Shown here piece by piece: positions 1 through 8,215 of a stretch of DNA of 64,000 nt (within the stretch, counting starts at the first letter, position 1; every line of letters starts with the position of its first letter). This DNA comes from Niveispirillum sp. SYP-B3756 (GTDB lineage Bacteria; Pseudomonadota; Alphaproteobacteria; Azospirillales; Azospirillaceae), in contig NZ_WIDQ01000001.1 of assembly GCF_009495745.1 (NCBI RefSeq), positions 372,001 to 436,000 on the forward strand. Reading direction: 5' to 3'. The notes beneath the pieces are model-generated. The model saw only the letters and a list, made by a program, of their open reading frames with translations. It was not told the origin of the DNA and ran no database searches. The translations under genes were made by a program, and so were the position numbers.

Positions 1-456
1 ATCGCCTTTCTGGGCATCGCCGATGTGCCGGAGGTGAGCCTGCGCCGCGAGGGCTATCTGCGCGCCCTGGCCGAGGCCGACATCCCGGCCGATCCCGCTT
101 TGATGGAGCCGGCGCATTTCACCCTGGATACGGCCTATGACAGTATGCGTCATCTGATTGACAGCGGTATCGGCTTTGACGCCGTGTTCGCCGTGTCGGA
201 CGTGATCGCCATTGCCGCCATGAAGGCGCTGTCCGCCGCCGGAAGGCGGGTGCCCGACGATGTGGCCGTGATCGGCTTTGACGATATCACTGTCGCCGCC
301 TATAGCAGCCCGCCACTGACCAGCGTGCGCCAGGATCTGGCGCGCGGGGCCCGGGTGATGGTGGACCTGCTGTTCCGCCGGATGGAGGGGGAGGACACGC
401 CTTCCGCCACCATGCCGGCCGAACTGGTGGTGCGCCGGTCCTGCGGGGCGGCGTGA
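1..456 (+). CDS. LacI-family transcriptional regulator, C-terminal part
   Basis: The reading frame is open from base 1, so the N-terminal helix-turn-helix lies outside the window. The 151 visible residues match the periplasmic-binding-protein-like sensor domain of LacI/GalR repressors: a 'GIGFDAVFAVSDVIAIAAM' segment, then 'VPDDVAVIGFDD' and 'SSPPLTSVRQD', the usual order near the C-terminus. The domain binds a small ligand, often a sugar, and controls DNA binding. The ligand and target operon cannot be read from this fragment. Confidence 0.9.
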   Translation: MAFLGIADVPEVSLRREGYLRALAEADIPADPALMEPAHFTLDTAYDSMRHLIDSGIGFDAVFAVSDVIAIAAMKALSAAGRRVPDDVAVIGFDDITVAAYSSPPLTSVRQDLARGARVMVDLLFRRMEGEDTPSATMPAELVVRRSCGAA

Positions 457-512
457 CGCCACCCCTGCCTCAGAGTTCGTCCAAGAACTTTTACTTCTTT
501 TCCAACCTCTTA

Positions 513-544
513 ACCGTCATTCCCGCCTTCGCGGGAATGACGGT
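513..544. repeat. REP-like palindrome, family A
   Basis: A perfect 14-bp inverted repeat (513-526 and 531-544) with a 4-base loop CTTC, containing GTCATTCCCGC. A near-identical copy lies at 61360-61393 with loop CTGC. It sits between the LacI gene and the convergent RebB-like gene, the usual setting for dispersed extragenic palindromes. Confidence 0.85.
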
Positions 545-593
545 GGAGAACGGGCAGGGTTTCGAAAGTCAGGATAACTTTCCGGACAGACAC

Positions 594-821
594 TCAGGAC
601 TGGCCGTTGCCCCCCTTGAAGGCATTCAACACGGTCAGCAGGCTTGTCAGGTTATCGGCGACCCCGGTCTGCGCCACCTTCGCAGGTGCCCCGGCAACGG
701 CCGTTGTTTCCAGGCTGTAAAGCTGCGTGAGGCCCAGGGTGGTTGCCGCCTCCCCCACCACCTTCACATTGGCCTGCGTCACGGCATCGGTGATCTGACT
801 GTTAACCGGCTGGTCGGACAT
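594..821 (-). CDS. RebB-family (R-body) protein, short form
   Basis: A 75-residue protein. The N-terminus 'VNSQITDAVTQANVKVVGEA' and the C-terminal 'KVAQTGVADNLTSLLTVLNAF' resemble the two conserved ends of RebB-type R-body structural proteins. Those form coiled refractile ribbons in Caedibacter and have homologues in many proteobacteria. The start at 821 was chosen because an AAAGGGGG Shine-Dalgarno lies about 6 nt upstream; a longer frame to 881 lacks homology. The protein is shorter than the RebB proteins I recall and seems to lack the middle part with the 'MGxLYQ' repeat. No other reb gene is adjacent. The family call comes from memory, not from a search. Confidence 0.65.
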   Translation of the reverse strand: MSDQPVNSQITDAVTQANVKVVGEAATTLGLTQLYSLETTAVAGAPAKVAQTGVADNLTSLLTVLNAFKGGNGQS

Positions 822-892
822 GGTTACCCCCTTTGGCTGCACAGCATAGGCCGTACACCATCTTAACGGGTTTTTCGCCATTCGTCCTCTGC

Positions 893-1321
893 CTATCCTT
901 TCACCAGGGTCAGGTAGGGCCGGTGCCCGTCATGCCCGACGGGGGGATGGGCACCCAAAGCCGCGATCTGTCGCCCGATAGCCTGGGTGAATTCCCCCAG
1001 ACCGGGCCAACTGGTGATGCGGCCCATCAGCCGGCTGCCCCGGAAGACGAAGAAAACCGGGATGCCGTGCAGGGCGAACCGGTGCGCCATGTCCAGGTCG
1101 TCATAGACATTATCCTGCAGCCAGCGCACCTGCGGCCAGTCAAACCGCAACGGCGCCGACAGGATGGCCTGTTTGGCGATATCGCAATTGGGGCAGTCGC
1201 GGCCCCAGAGGAACAGGATGGTCAGCGGCGGGGCATCGGCCTCCGCCAGCGCCGCATCCAGTTCGGCCGCCGTCACGCGGCGCATGGGAAATTGTTCAAA
1301 AAACTGCGGTACGGCGGACAT
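893..1321 (-). CDS. Thioredoxin-like thiol-disulfide protein
   Basis: A 142-residue cytoplasmic protein with a thioredoxin fold. The active-site segment is 'FLWGRDCPNCDIAK' (CPNC, a CxxC pair), followed about 50 residues later by the cis-proline stretch 'HGIPVFFVFRGS'. It has no signal peptide or membrane segment. The start at 1321 follows a GGGGAGA site; a longer frame reaches 1366. It lies downstream of prfA on the same strand, 62 nt after the prfA stop, and may be cotranscribed. CPNC is unlike the classical CGPC, so its partner and redox potential are unknown. Confidence 0.75.
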   Translation of the reverse strand: MSAVPQFFEQFPMRRVTAAELDAALAEADAPPLTILFLWGRDCPNCDIAKQAILSAPLRFDWPQVRWLQDNVYDDLDMAHRFALHGIPVFFVFRGSRLMGRITSWPGLGEFTQAIGRQIAALGAHPPVGHDGHRPYLTLVKG

Positions 1322-1383
1322 GGGCGTGTCTCCCCATTTGGGACAGGGTGTAACCAGGGTCGCCAACGCCGCGGCAAGGCCGC

Positions 1384-2466
1384 CTATTGCAGTTCGGCCA
1401 GTCGCTCCGCCTCTTCCTGGGCGATCAGCGCATCGACCACCTCGTCGATCTCGCCAGCCATGAACCGATCAATCTTGCCATAAACTGTTAAATTAATCCT
1501 ATGGTCGGTGATGCGTCCCTGCGGAAAATTATACGTACGGATACGTTCGGAGCGGTCGCCGCTGCCGACCTGGCTTTTACGGTCGGCGGCGCGCGCGTTG
1601 GCCAGGCGCTGGCGTTCCGCCTCATAGAGGCGGGCGCGCAGTACTTTCAGGGCCTTGGCCTTGTTCTTGTGCTGGCTTTTCTCATCCTGCTGGCTGACCA
1701 CGATGCCGCTGGGCAGGTGGGTGATGCGCACCGCACTGTCGGTGGTGTTGACCGACTGGCCGCCGGGGCCGGAGGAGCGGAACACATCAATGCGCAGGTC
1801 GCGTTCATCGATCTGTACATCCACCTCCTCCGCCTCCGGCAGCACGGCCACGGTGGCGGCAGAGGTGTGGATACGGCCCTGGGTTTCGGTGGCCGGCACG
1901 CGCTGTACCCGATGCACGCCGCTTTCGAATTTCAACTGCCGGAACACGCTGCGCCCGGTGATGGTGGCACTGGCCTCCTTATAGCCGCCAATGCCGGTCT
2001 CGCTGATCTCCATCACCTCAAACCGCCAGCCGCGCAGGCCGGCATAGCGCTTATACATCTCGAACAGCTCAGCGGCGAACAGGGCCGCCTCATCCCCACC
2101 GGTGCCGGCCCGCACCTCCAGGATGGCGTTCTTCTCGTCCGCCTCATCCTTGGGCAGCAGGGCCAGCATCACCTGGCGTTCCAATTCCGGCAGGCGGCGT
2201 TCGGCGTCGGCCAGTTCCTCCAGCGCCAGGGTCCGCATCTCCGCATCCTCGCCTTCCGCCATGGCGGCCAGGTCGGTCAGGTCGGCACGGGCGCGGCGCA
2301 TCTCGGCAATGGCGGCGGCTACCGGCTCCAGCTCGGCATATTCCTGGCTGGCCTTGACGAAGGCGTCGCCCGCCAGGGCACCCGTGGCCAGCCCGTCGCG
2401 CAATTCATCAAAGCGCATCATCACACGGGCCAGCGGCTCACCAAATCTCTGTTCAAAATCGGACAA
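1384..2466 (-). CDS. prfA: Peptide chain release factor 1
   Basis: Recognises UAA and UAG stop codons on the ribosome and triggers peptide hydrolysis. The catalytic GGQ is in '[18 protein letters not shown]', and '[25 protein letters not shown]' contains the PAT tripeptide expected of RF1. No ATG start fits. A TTG at 2466, about 8 nt after a GGGGG stretch, gives 360 residues, the length of E. coli RF1. A TTG at 2502 would add 12 residues. The methyltransferase gene prmC, often next to prfA, is not here. Confidence 0.95.
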   Translation of the reverse strand: MSDFEQRFGEPLARVMMRFDELRDGLATGALAGDAFVKASQEYAELEPVAAAIAEMRRARADLTDLAAMAEGEDAEMRTLALEELADAERRLPELERQVMLALLPKDEADEKNAILEVRAGTGGDEAALFAAELFEMYKRYAGLRGWRFEVMEISETGIGGYKEASATITGRSVFRQLKFESGVHRVQRVPATETQGRIHTSAATVAVLPEAEEVDVQIDERDLRIDVFRSSGPGGQSVNTTDSAVRITHLPSGIVVSQQDEKSQHKNKAKALKVLRARLYEAERQRLANARAADRKSQVGSGDRSERIRTYNFPQGRITDHRINLTVYGKIDRFMAGEIDEVVDALIAQEEAERLAELQ

Positions 2467-2584
2467 GGAACGGCCCCCGGACACGGCAACAGCAAATGAC
2501 AAAGCGGTGACTGGATATAGGCGATCCAGCGGCCCCGGTCACGCCCCTTGGCATGGTGCCTGGGTCGGTCCTGTCTTTCGCAAC

Positions 2585-2616
2585 GAAAAAACCCCCGTCC
2601 TGGGCAGGACGGGGGT
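2585..2616 (-). terminator. Rho-independent terminator of the coat-U-like gene
   Basis: Hairpin 2591-2616 (ACCCCCGTCCT / AGGACGGGGGT, loop GGGC). On the minus strand it is followed by a T run (the A run at 2585-2591). It lies about 55 nt downstream of the stop of the secreted protein gene. Confidence 0.85.
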
Positions 2617-2669
2617 GAAGGAAACCACGCGGCAAACCGGCCGCATGGCCGATGGAGACCGGGGCCGCC

Positions 2670-3134
2670 TTACTTGGCAGCGATGGTGACGGTGATGGTG
2701 TCGGAATAGTCACCAGCGATGTACTGGTCAGAAGCCGGGACGGTGACCTTCAGGTCGGACTTCTTGTTGAACTGGGCATTGGCGCGGTCAACCACCATCT
2801 GGGAGGTGAGGCCACCGCCCTGGTTGTCGTAATTGACCTGATAGGTGATCTCGTTATTGCCGGACTTCAGCTTGCCAGCATTGGTGGAAGCCAGCGTGAT
2901 CTTGTAGCCGTTGCCGGAATTGCAGGTCTCGGTGACATTGCCGACCGTCTTCTGGTTCTCACCATTCTTCAGGGAGAGCGACTGCGACAGGTCGGTAACG
3001 GCGATGGTGCAGGACAGGGCGACGCTGCCGCGCAGCTGGATGGTGCCGTTGGCATTCTGCGCCAGGGCCGGGGCGGCGAAGGCAGCGGCGGTGGCAACGG
3101 TCAGGACAGCGGCGCGGGCGAAAGTCTTCAGCAT
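2670..3134 (-). CDS. Secreted spore-coat-U (SCPU)/fimbrial-like protein
   Basis: 154 residues. The first ~26 form a clear signal peptide ending 'AAPALAQ'. The mature part is a beta-rich domain with two cysteines ('VALSCTIAV' and 'VTETCNSGNGY') that could form a disulfide, and ends 'YSDTITVTIAAK', as is usual for SCPU/CsuA-B-like and fimbrial subunit domains. Such proteins are exported and often assembled by a chaperone and usher; no such genes are nearby, so it may act alone or be assembled in trans. ATG 3134 is preferred over 3146 because GGAG lies 6 nt before it. It has its own terminator and a palindrome-rich upstream region. Confidence 0.75.
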   Translation of the reverse strand: MLKTFARAAVLTVATAAAFAAPALAQNANGTIQLRGSVALSCTIAVTDLSQSLSLKNGENQKTVGNVTETCNSGNGYKITLASTNAGKLKSGNNEITYQVNYDNQGGGLTSQMVVDRANAQFNKKSDLKVTVPASDQYIAGDYSDTITVTIAAK

Positions 3135-3302
3135 TGTCAACTCCATCGGCTCAGTGTGTTTGAGGCTTTGTCGCCTTCATGCCGAGGAAGGAATGCATCC
3201 GCGATGCCAAGTGGGTGACATAGGGTAAATCGTTGAAATTATGAATGTCTCCGGACAGAAACGCCCGAGGGAAATCACTGCAATATGCAAATTTTTGAAT
3301 TG

Positions 3303-3337
3303 TGCAATTGCATAAATATAACTTATGCATAATGCAA
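3303..3337. promoter_or_regulatory. Palindrome cluster upstream of the coat-U-like gene
   Basis: An AT-rich stretch in a GC-rich genome with overlapping dyads: TGCAATTGCA (3303-3312), TGCATAA/TTATGCA (3309-3315 and 3323-3329) and TTGCAT/ATGCAA (3308-3313 and 3332-3337). It lies about 170 nt before the gene start at 3134. It could be an operator cluster; no regulator is identified. The rest of 3135-3439 shows no credible gene. Confidence 0.45.
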
Positions 3338-3439
3338 CGAATCGCACCTGTGCCAATCGTGACAGGCACAGCGGGGCGACCTAACCTTTCGGTCAGGTAT
3401 CCGTGTTCAAGGAGCATTTTGGGAGAGGTGGGGCGGGTT

Positions 3440-4975
3440 TCAGCCGCCAATGCCAGCCAGAAATAGATGCGGCTGATCCTGCACCCGGTCGGCCGGCAGC
3501 CAGACGGTGACAGTGGTGCCCTGGGCCGGCCGGCTTTTCACCAGACAGCCCCCGCCGTGCAGCCGGGCCAGCGCCTGCACCAGCGGCAGACCCAGCCCAA
3601 CGCCACCGGCGCGGCGTGACAGGCTGCCTTCCACCTGGCGGAAGGGTTCCAGGGCCTTGGCGATATCTTCTTCCCGCATCCCGATGCCGGTATCGCGTAC
3701 CACCAGTTCCAGCCGACCGCCCTCCGCCAGCCGGGCACCACAGGTGACGGTGCCACCGGCCTTGGTGAATTTCACCGCATTGGTCAGCAGGTTGGAGAGG
3801 ATCTGCTTCAACGCCACCTCATCGGCGCGCACGGGTGGCAGGCTTTCGGTCATGTCGGCTTCCAGGGTCACCCCGCCCTTTTCCGCCCGTTCGCGCACCA
3901 GCCGGAGGCTGGCCCGGACGATGCGGGGGATATCCACCACGCGTTCCTGCAATTCCTTCTTGCCGGCCTCGATCTTCGACAGGTCCAGAATGTCGTTGAT
4001 CAGCTCCAGCAGCATCAGGCCGCTATCATGAATATCCTGCGCATATTCAACATAATTGGCATTACCCATCGGCCCCAGCGCCTGGGTGCCGATGATCTCC
4101 GAAAAGCCGATGACGGCATTCAGCGGCGTGCGCAGCTCATGGCTCATATTGGCCAGGAATTCAGATTTGGCGCGGTTGGCCATTTCCGCCGCCGCCAACG
4201 CCTGTTCCAGGGCTAGACGGTCTAGCCGGCGTTCGGTGATGTCACGCGCCGCCCCCTGAAAGGCGATGGGGGTGCCGGCAGCATCGCGGATGATCCGCGC
4301 CGTCAGCGCCACCCAGATGGGGCTGCCATCCCGTCGCCGAACCTCCAGCTCCATGCTGCCGGTAAAGCCCTGCTTCAGAACGGTGCGCGTGATCTCCGCC
4401 CGGTTCTCCTGATCGACATACAGGTCAGCGGAGGCATCGGCGATGCGGTTTTTCAACTCCGCCTCGCTCTCATAGCCCAACAGAGCGACCAGGGCCGGGT
4501 TGGCGGACAGGAAGCGGCCTTCGGTGTCGGTGATGAACAGCCCTTCCAGGGCGGTTTCATACATGTCCCGGTATTTGCGTTCCGCCGCCGCCAGTTCTGC
4601 CTTTTCGGCTTCCAGCTGGGCGATGCGGGCGGCCAGTGGTTCCAACGCCGCCTGGGCCCGTGCCTGGGCGCGGGCGCCCAGTTCCAGCTTCAACCCATGG
4701 GCCAGCACAGCCACCAGCACGCCCAAAGCCAGACAGAAGAAAATATCAGCCAGCGGATGCCAGCGCAGCAAATCCGGCAATTCATGGCCACCGGCCGGGG
4801 CCAGCGGATCGGGGATCAGCCCCAGCACCGCCACACCATGGGCCGCCACCAGGATCAACAGGGCCAAAGATAGCGCCAGCCCCACGGCCAGCCCGACAGG
4901 GTGTCCGATCAGGCCAAACAGCCGCGACACGGGCCGGGGCCCGTTCCCGCGATCGGTCCTACGCTTGTCCTGCAA
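3440..4975 (-). CDS. Membrane PAS-domain sensor histidine kinase
   Basis: 511 residues. Two hydrophobic segments (about 25-54 and 76-94) anchor it in the inner membrane. A coiled-coil linker (about 100-135) leads into a PAS domain (about 135-250, ending 'GAARDITERR'). The HisKA box 'EFLANMSHELRTPLNAVIGFSE' carries the phosphorylated His near residue 279. The ATPase domain shows the N box 'ILSNLLTNAVKFT', 'VVRDTGIGM' and 'GVGLGLPLVQALARLHGG'. There is no receiver domain and no response regulator next door, so this is an orphan kinase. The short periplasmic loop suggests the PAS domain, not a periplasmic domain, senses the signal. Confidence 0.92.
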   Translation of the reverse strand: MQDKRRTDRGNGPRPVSRLFGLIGHPVGLAVGLALSLALLILVAAHGVAVLGLIPDPLAPAGGHELPDLLRWHPLADIFFCLALGVLVAVLAHGLKLELGARAQARAQAALEPLAARIAQLEAEKAELAAAERKYRDMYETALEGLFITDTEGRFLSANPALVALLGYESEAELKNRIADASADLYVDQENRAEITRTVLKQGFTGSMELEVRRRDGSPIWVALTARIIRDAAGTPIAFQGAARDITERRLDRLALEQALAAAEMANRAKSEFLANMSHELRTPLNAVIGFSEIIGTQALGPMGNANYVEYAQDIHDSGLMLLELINDILDLSKIEAGKKELQERVVDIPRIVRASLRLVRERAEKGGVTLEADMTESLPPVRADEVALKQILSNLLTNAVKFTKAGGTVTCGARLAEGGRLELVVRDTGIGMREEDIAKALEPFRQVEGSLSRRAGGVGLGLPLVQALARLHGGGCLVKSRPAQGTTVTVWLPADRVQDQPHLFLAGIGG

Positions 4976-5208
4976 CAGAAGGTTCCTGGGACGGGGGGTG
5001 GGAAGGCGGGGTATCTGGAATTATAAGTAGCACTCAATCGGGTTTCGGTTAATGCCCATGCGTATCCACAAAGTAGAAAATCCATCACCCCGGTTGCCAT
5101 GACGGAAAGCCCGCACGGGGCTCCTGGCAGCCACACCTGGGTGATCTATTATCCAGACAGGGGAGGGGCCGCCCCTTATCATATTGCTCCCCATAAAGGA
5201 CATGCACC

Positions 5209-6213
5209 ATGCCGCACGCAATCGCCATCATCGGGGCCGGGTTGGCCGGGCTGGCCGCCGCAAGGCGGTTGACGGCGGCAGGGCGCGCGGTGTCGCTGTT
5301 CGACAAGGGGCGCGGGCCCGGCGGACGGCTTTCCACCCGCCGGGCCGGGGATTGGCGGTTCGATCATGGCGGGCAGTTCGTCACCGCCCGCGACCCTGCC
5401 TTTCAGGCCGTGATGGCGGGGCTGCTGCGCGCCGGCCATGCCGCCCGCTGGGACGGGCGCATCGTCCGGCTGGAAAGCGATGGCGGCATCAGCCCGCATC
5501 CGGTGGAACGGTTTGTCGGCACGCCCGGCATGAACGGGCTGATCCATGGCTTGGCCGCCGACCTGCCAGCCGCCTGTGCCCCACGCTGGGGCACGCGGGT
5601 GGCCGCCATCAGCGGCGGCCCCGGTGACTGGCACTTGCAGGGGGAGGATGGCGGCGATCTGGGCCATTTCGGGCGGCTGGTGCTGGCCATTCCGGCCCCG
5701 CAGGTGGTGGAGCTGCTGCGCATCCCCGCCCCGGCCCTGGCCGAACAGGCGGCGGCGGCCATCCTGGCCCCCTGCTGGGCGCTGATGCTGGGCTTTGCCG
5801 GGCCGGTGCCGGATATTGGCTGGGATGCCGCCTTCATCGCCGCCGCCGGCGGGGAGGATCGGCCGCTTTCCTGGATCGCCCATGATGGCGCCAAGCCGGG
5901 ACGCGGCGGGGCTGCCAGTTGGGTGGCCCATGCCAGCCCCGACTGGTCACAGCGCCATCTGGAAGAAACCGCCGATCAGGTGACAGGGCCGCTGCGGGCC
6001 GCCTTTGCGGCCGCCACCGGCATTGACGCCGCACCGGCCTTCATCGCCGCCCACCGCTGGCGGTATGCCCTGCCCAGCCGGCCGCTGCGCGATGGCTTCC
6101 TGTTCGATGAAACACTGGGCATCGGTGTGGCAGGGGATTGGTGCCTGGATGCCAGGGCAGAGGCCGCCTTCCTCAGCGGCCATCACTTGGCCGGGGTCAT
6201 GGGGGCGGCATGA
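5209..6213 (+). CDS. NAD(P)/FAD-dependent oxidoreductase (renalase/COG3380-like)
   Basis: 334 residues. A Rossmann FAD-binding motif 'IAIIGAGLAGLAAARRL' is at residues 4-20, followed by 'GRGPGGRLSTRRAGDWRFDHGGQF', which matches the renalase-like amine-oxidase group of soluble flavoproteins. The C-terminal 'GIGVAGDWCLDAR' is the second FAD contact. The substrate is unknown. AAGGA lies 9 nt before the ATG. The stop overlaps the start of the next gene (ATGA), so the two are probably translated together. Confidence 0.85.
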   Translation: MPHAIAIIGAGLAGLAAARRLTAAGRAVSLFDKGRGPGGRLSTRRAGDWRFDHGGQFVTARDPAFQAVMAGLLRAGHAARWDGRIVRLESDGGISPHPVERFVGTPGMNGLIHGLAADLPAACAPRWGTRVAAISGGPGDWHLQGEDGGDLGHFGRLVLAIPAPQVVELLRIPAPALAEQAAAAILAPCWALMLGFAGPVPDIGWDAAFIAAAGGEDRPLSWIAHDGAKPGRGGAASWVAHASPDWSQRHLEETADQVTGPLRAAFAAATGIDAAPAFIAAHRWRYALPSRPLRDGFLFDETLGIGVAGDWCLDARAEAAFLSGHHLAGVMGAA

Positions 6214-6389
6214 ACATCCCCGATCCGGATGATTATGTGCCGAGCCCTTGCCAGCGCCGCTGCGCCCTGGACCGCCAGGGACGTTTCTGCACCGGCTGCC
6301 GCCGCACGCTGGCGGAGATCACCGGCTGGGGCAGCATGACCCCGGATGAACGCCGCGCCGTCTGGGCGGCGCTGAAAACACGAAAGTAG
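6210..6389 (+). CDS. DUF1289 small cysteine protein
   Basis: 59 residues with the DUF1289 pattern 'SPCQRRCALDRQGRFCTGCRR', then 'EITGWGSMTPDERRAVWAAL'. Four cysteines could bind a metal or Fe-S centre; the family function is not established. Its ATG overlaps the TGA of the FAD oxidoreductase, a strong sign of translational coupling. Confidence 0.85.
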   Translation: MNIPDPDDYVPSPCQRRCALDRQGRFCTGCRRTLAEITGWGSMTPDERRAVWAALKTRK

Positions 6390-6395
6390 AAAACA

Positions 6396-6426
6396 CCTCC
6401 CGGCGGGGTCACCCCCAGCCGGGAGG
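6396..6426 (-). terminator. Terminator between convergent genes (lysS side)
   Basis: A 9-bp stem CCTCCCGGC/GCCGGGAGG (6396-6404 and 6418-6426), followed on the minus strand by TGTTTTC. It lies just downstream of the lysS stop and also faces the DUF1289 gene. Confidence 0.6.
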
Positions 6427-6436
6427 GGATGAACAC

Positions 6437-8017
6437 TCAGCCCAGCGTCTTGTCGATCAGGGCGACCGTTTCAGTCACGCCATAAAGCGCGATGAAGCTG
6501 CCCATGCGGGGGCCGGTGGTCTGGCCCAGCAGCACCTCATACAGGGCCTGGAACCAGGTGCGCAGCTCGGTGAAGCCGTGCTTCTTGCCCACCTCGAACA
6601 CCTGATTTTGCAACTGATCGGCCGGCGTGTCGGTGGCAAGCCCGGCCAGCACGGTGCGCAGCTCGGTAATGGCGGCGCGTTCCTGCTCCGTCGGGGCGCG
6701 GTACTGTTTCGTCGGCTTGACGAAATCCTGGTAATAGGTGACGGCATAGCCGACCAGCTTATCCAGGAACGGGGTCGTCTCCGGGGAGGCACCCGGCGCA
6801 TAGCGACGGATGAAGCCCCACATCACATCGGCACTTTCGGCATTGGCCGCACCGGCCAGATTCAGCAGCAGGCCAAAGGTCAGGCCCGCCGTGCCCTTCA
6901 CCGCGCTGGGCACCACACCGTTATGGATGTGGAGCACGGGGCTTTCCAGCTTCTGCGCCGGCTCTGCCGCGTCGAACTTCTCCACAAAGGTCAGGTAGTC
7001 GTCCACGGCGCGCGGGATGACATCGAAATACAGCTTCTTGGCCGCGCGCGGCTTGTTGAACATATAGAGCGCCAGGCTCTCCGGCGGGGCATAACGCAGC
7101 CATTCTTCCATCGTCAGGCCATTGCCCTTCGACTTGGAAATCTTCTGACCCTTCTCATCCAGGAACAGCTCGTAATTGAAGCCTTCCGGCGGGGTGCCGC
7201 CCAGGATCTTCACGATCTTGCCGGCCAGTTCGACGGACGGGATCAGATCCTTGCCGGCCATTTCATAATCGACGCCCAGCGCAAACCAGCGCATGGCCCA
7301 GTCCGGCTTCCATTGCAGCTTCACATGGCCGCCGGTGACCGGCACCTCGACCTTCTTGCCGTCCTCATCCTCGAAGACGATGGTGCCGGCATCGGTATTG
7401 CGTTCCAGCAGCGGCACCTGCAAAACCCGCCCGGTGGAGGGGCTGACGGGCAGGAAGGGGCTGTAGGTTGCCTGACGTTCAGCACCCAAGGTGGGCAGCA
7501 TCACCGCCATCACTTCATCATAATGGCGCAGCACGGCCAGCAGGGCATGGTCGAAGCGGCCGGACGTATACCAGTCGGTGGCCGACTGGAACTCATATTC
7601 AAAGCCAAACCGGTCCAGGAAGTCCCGCAGCATGGCGTTGTTATGATGGCCGAAGCTTTCATGCGTGCCGAACGGGTCCGGCACCTTGGTCAGCGGCTTG
7701 CCCAGATGCTGGGCCACCATTTCCCGATTGGGGATATTGTCCGGCACCTTGCGCAGGCCATCCATATCGTCGGAAAAGGCGAACAGACGGGTGGGCACGC
7801 CAGGGGCCATGCGTTCAAACGCGCGGCGCACCATGGTGGTGCGCGCCACCTCGCCAAAGGTGCCGATATGCGGCAGGCCCGACGGGCCGTAGCCGGTCTC
7901 GAACAGGACATAGCCTTTGGACGGGGCTTTGCCGCCAAGGCGCGCGACCAGTTTGCGTGCCTCCTCAAACGGCCAAGCCTTCGCCGCCAATGCCAGTTCC
8001 TGATCGCTCATCGTCAT
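6437..8017 (-). CDS. lysS: Lysyl-tRNA synthetase, class I
   Basis: Charges tRNA-Lys. The protein (526 residues) has a class I catalytic fold: the HIGH-type motif is '[16 protein letters not shown]' and the KMSKS loop is '[17 protein letters not shown]'. Class I LysRS is typical of Archaea and of alphaproteobacteria, where it replaces the class II enzyme. The start is ambiguous: ATG 8017 and ATG 8011 are in frame and six bases apart, and neither has a strong Shine-Dalgarno. The frame extends to 8080 without homology. Confidence 0.95.
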   Translation of the reverse strand: MTMSDQELALAAKAWPFEEARKLVARLGGKAPSKGYVLFETGYGPSGLPHIGTFGEVARTTMVRRAFERMAPGVPTRLFAFSDDMDGLRKVPDNIPNREMVAQHLGKPLTKVPDPFGTHESFGHHNNAMLRDFLDRFGFEYEFQSATDWYTSGRFDHALLAVLRHYDEVMAVMLPTLGAERQATYSPFLPVSPSTGRVLQVPLLERNTDAGTIVFEDEDGKKVEVPVTGGHVKLQWKPDWAMRWFALGVDYEMAGKDLIPSVELAGKIVKILGGTPPEGFNYELFLDEKGQKISKSKGNGLTMEEWLRYAPPESLALYMFNKPRAAKKLYFDVIPRAVDDYLTFVEKFDAAEPAQKLESPVLHIHNGVVPSAVKGTAGLTFGLLLNLAGAANAESADVMWGFIRRYAPGASPETTPFLDKLVGYAVTYYQDFVKPTKQYRAPTEQERAAITELRTVLAGLATDTPADQLQNQVFEVGKKHGFTELRTWFQALYEVLLGQTTGPRMGSFIALYGVTETVALIDKTLG

Positions 8018-8215
8018 CACCAATGACCAAGGGGTTACACATAACGCCCGCACCCTAGGTCGGCTGCGCCCGACGGTCAATCACCGCCCGAGCCGGGGCG
8101 GGCATACCCGGACAAAGGGGACCGCATGACCGGCGATTATCTGAGGTAGCAAAAATATTGCAATCATTCCCGTCTTATAAAAGGATGGAAAGCAGATTGA
8201 CGGGGGAGGGACCAC

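Noticed and set aside
3151-3450. A 99-codon frame on the minus strand upstream of the coat-U-like gene
   Set aside because: It covers the palindrome-rich promoter region, has odd cysteine-rich composition and runs into the kinase gene; better explained as regulatory DNA.
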